Origin: Paralithodes platypus
Taxonomy: Eukaryota > Arthropoda > Malacostraca > Decapoda > Lithodidae
Assembly: GCA_032716605.1 (NCBI GenBank)
Contig: CM064572.1
Coordinates: 39,623,777-39,687,776, forward strand
Reading direction: 5' to 3'
DNA: 64,000 nt
The position numbers and the translations under genes are program-made. The notes under the pieces were generated by a model. That model was not told the DNA's origin. It made no database searches and saw only the letters and a program-made list of their open reading frames with translations. Below, in pieces: positions 63,701 to 64,000 of the stretch. Within the stretch, counting starts at the first letter, position 1; every line of letters begins with the position of its first letter.

Positions 63701-64000
63701 TAAAATTGCTTAACTCTCCTAAATTATCTTGACCTGGTATTGAGAATTACTGCGAGGGATCCTTCCTAACCTATAGGATGGTAAGGACATGAAGAGGTAT
63801 CCCTAGAGAGGTCTATAGAACCTTCTTGTTCTGGTGGTCAAGATATTTTCTTTCTAAATCAATTTACTAAATTATGTGGTGGTGTTTGTATCAAAATATA
63901 TCTTAACTGTAAAGGTACTTCATCAATGGTTAATTAAATAATTATATCACATATAGGTAAGCTCAATAAAGCCTTGGAAAACAATAATTTTGTTCAAGGA
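63701..64000. other. Unassigned
   Basis: AT-rich to the window end; nothing recognised. Confidence 0.4.

Overview
This 64-kb window is intergenic DNA of an animal genome, most likely an arthropod and plausibly a decapod crustacean. The pointers are short (TTAGG)n runs of the arthropod telomere type, very dense GA/CA/TA/GTA microsatellites, CR1/jockey-type LINEs, a Penelope-like element and abundant TTAA-flanked miniature DNA transposons. Calling it a decapod is inference from composition. I see no intact host gene, no true tRNA or rRNA gene, no operon and no CRISPR array. Nearly all supported features are mobile elements, their broken genes, or simple and tandem repeats.

Layout. 0-8 kb: CR1-like LINE-A copy 1 between two GA tracts, a mariner-type non-autonomous element, two copies of a tandem-repeat-cored element with terminal hairpins (one inside LINE-C), and SINEs. 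8-12 kb: SINEs, a tandem repeat and TTAA-1 elements. 12.4-16.4 kb: LINE-A copy 2 and a TA-flanked transposon with exact inverted ends holding only the N-terminal part of a transposase. 16.6-22.3 kb: TTAA elements, a Penelope-like fragment with a GIY-YIG nuclease and a long palindrome, and a LINE fragment between GTA repeats. 22.4-25.6 kb: LINE-B, with the only unbroken reverse transcriptase frame, nested in a hAT-type miniature element. 25.6-31.1 kb: fold-back and TTAA elements and a 1.7-kb solo LTR. 31.2-35.5 kb: LINE-A copies 3 and 4 in tandem within one GA tract, copy 3 split by a 943-bp TA-flanked element. 36-40.2 kb: a dimeric tRNA-SINE, a ~73-bp minisatellite and GA-rich DNA. 41-49 kb: a MULE transposase relic and a new-looking 8-bp-TSD element family that carries TTAGG repeats. 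50.6-53 kb: a zinc-knuckle gag-like ORF1 pseudogene without its partner reverse transcriptase. 53.1-60.7 kb: a three-level nest, LINE-A copy 5 split by a piggyBac-type element that is itself split by LINE-A copy 6, plus a LINE-B tail and a solo LTR, each with a recoverable empty site. 61-64 kb: no ORFs, but a striking array of about 15 hairpins spaced near 70 bp.

The two most interesting signals are this hairpin array (62.6-63.7 kb), in which arms differ but stay complementary while the apex stays GG-GATG-CC, and the repeated finding of LINE-A copies bordered by (GA)n on both sides, which suggests a LINE that targets a microsatellite. All identifications come from reading the sequence; family names rest on recalled motifs, not on searches.
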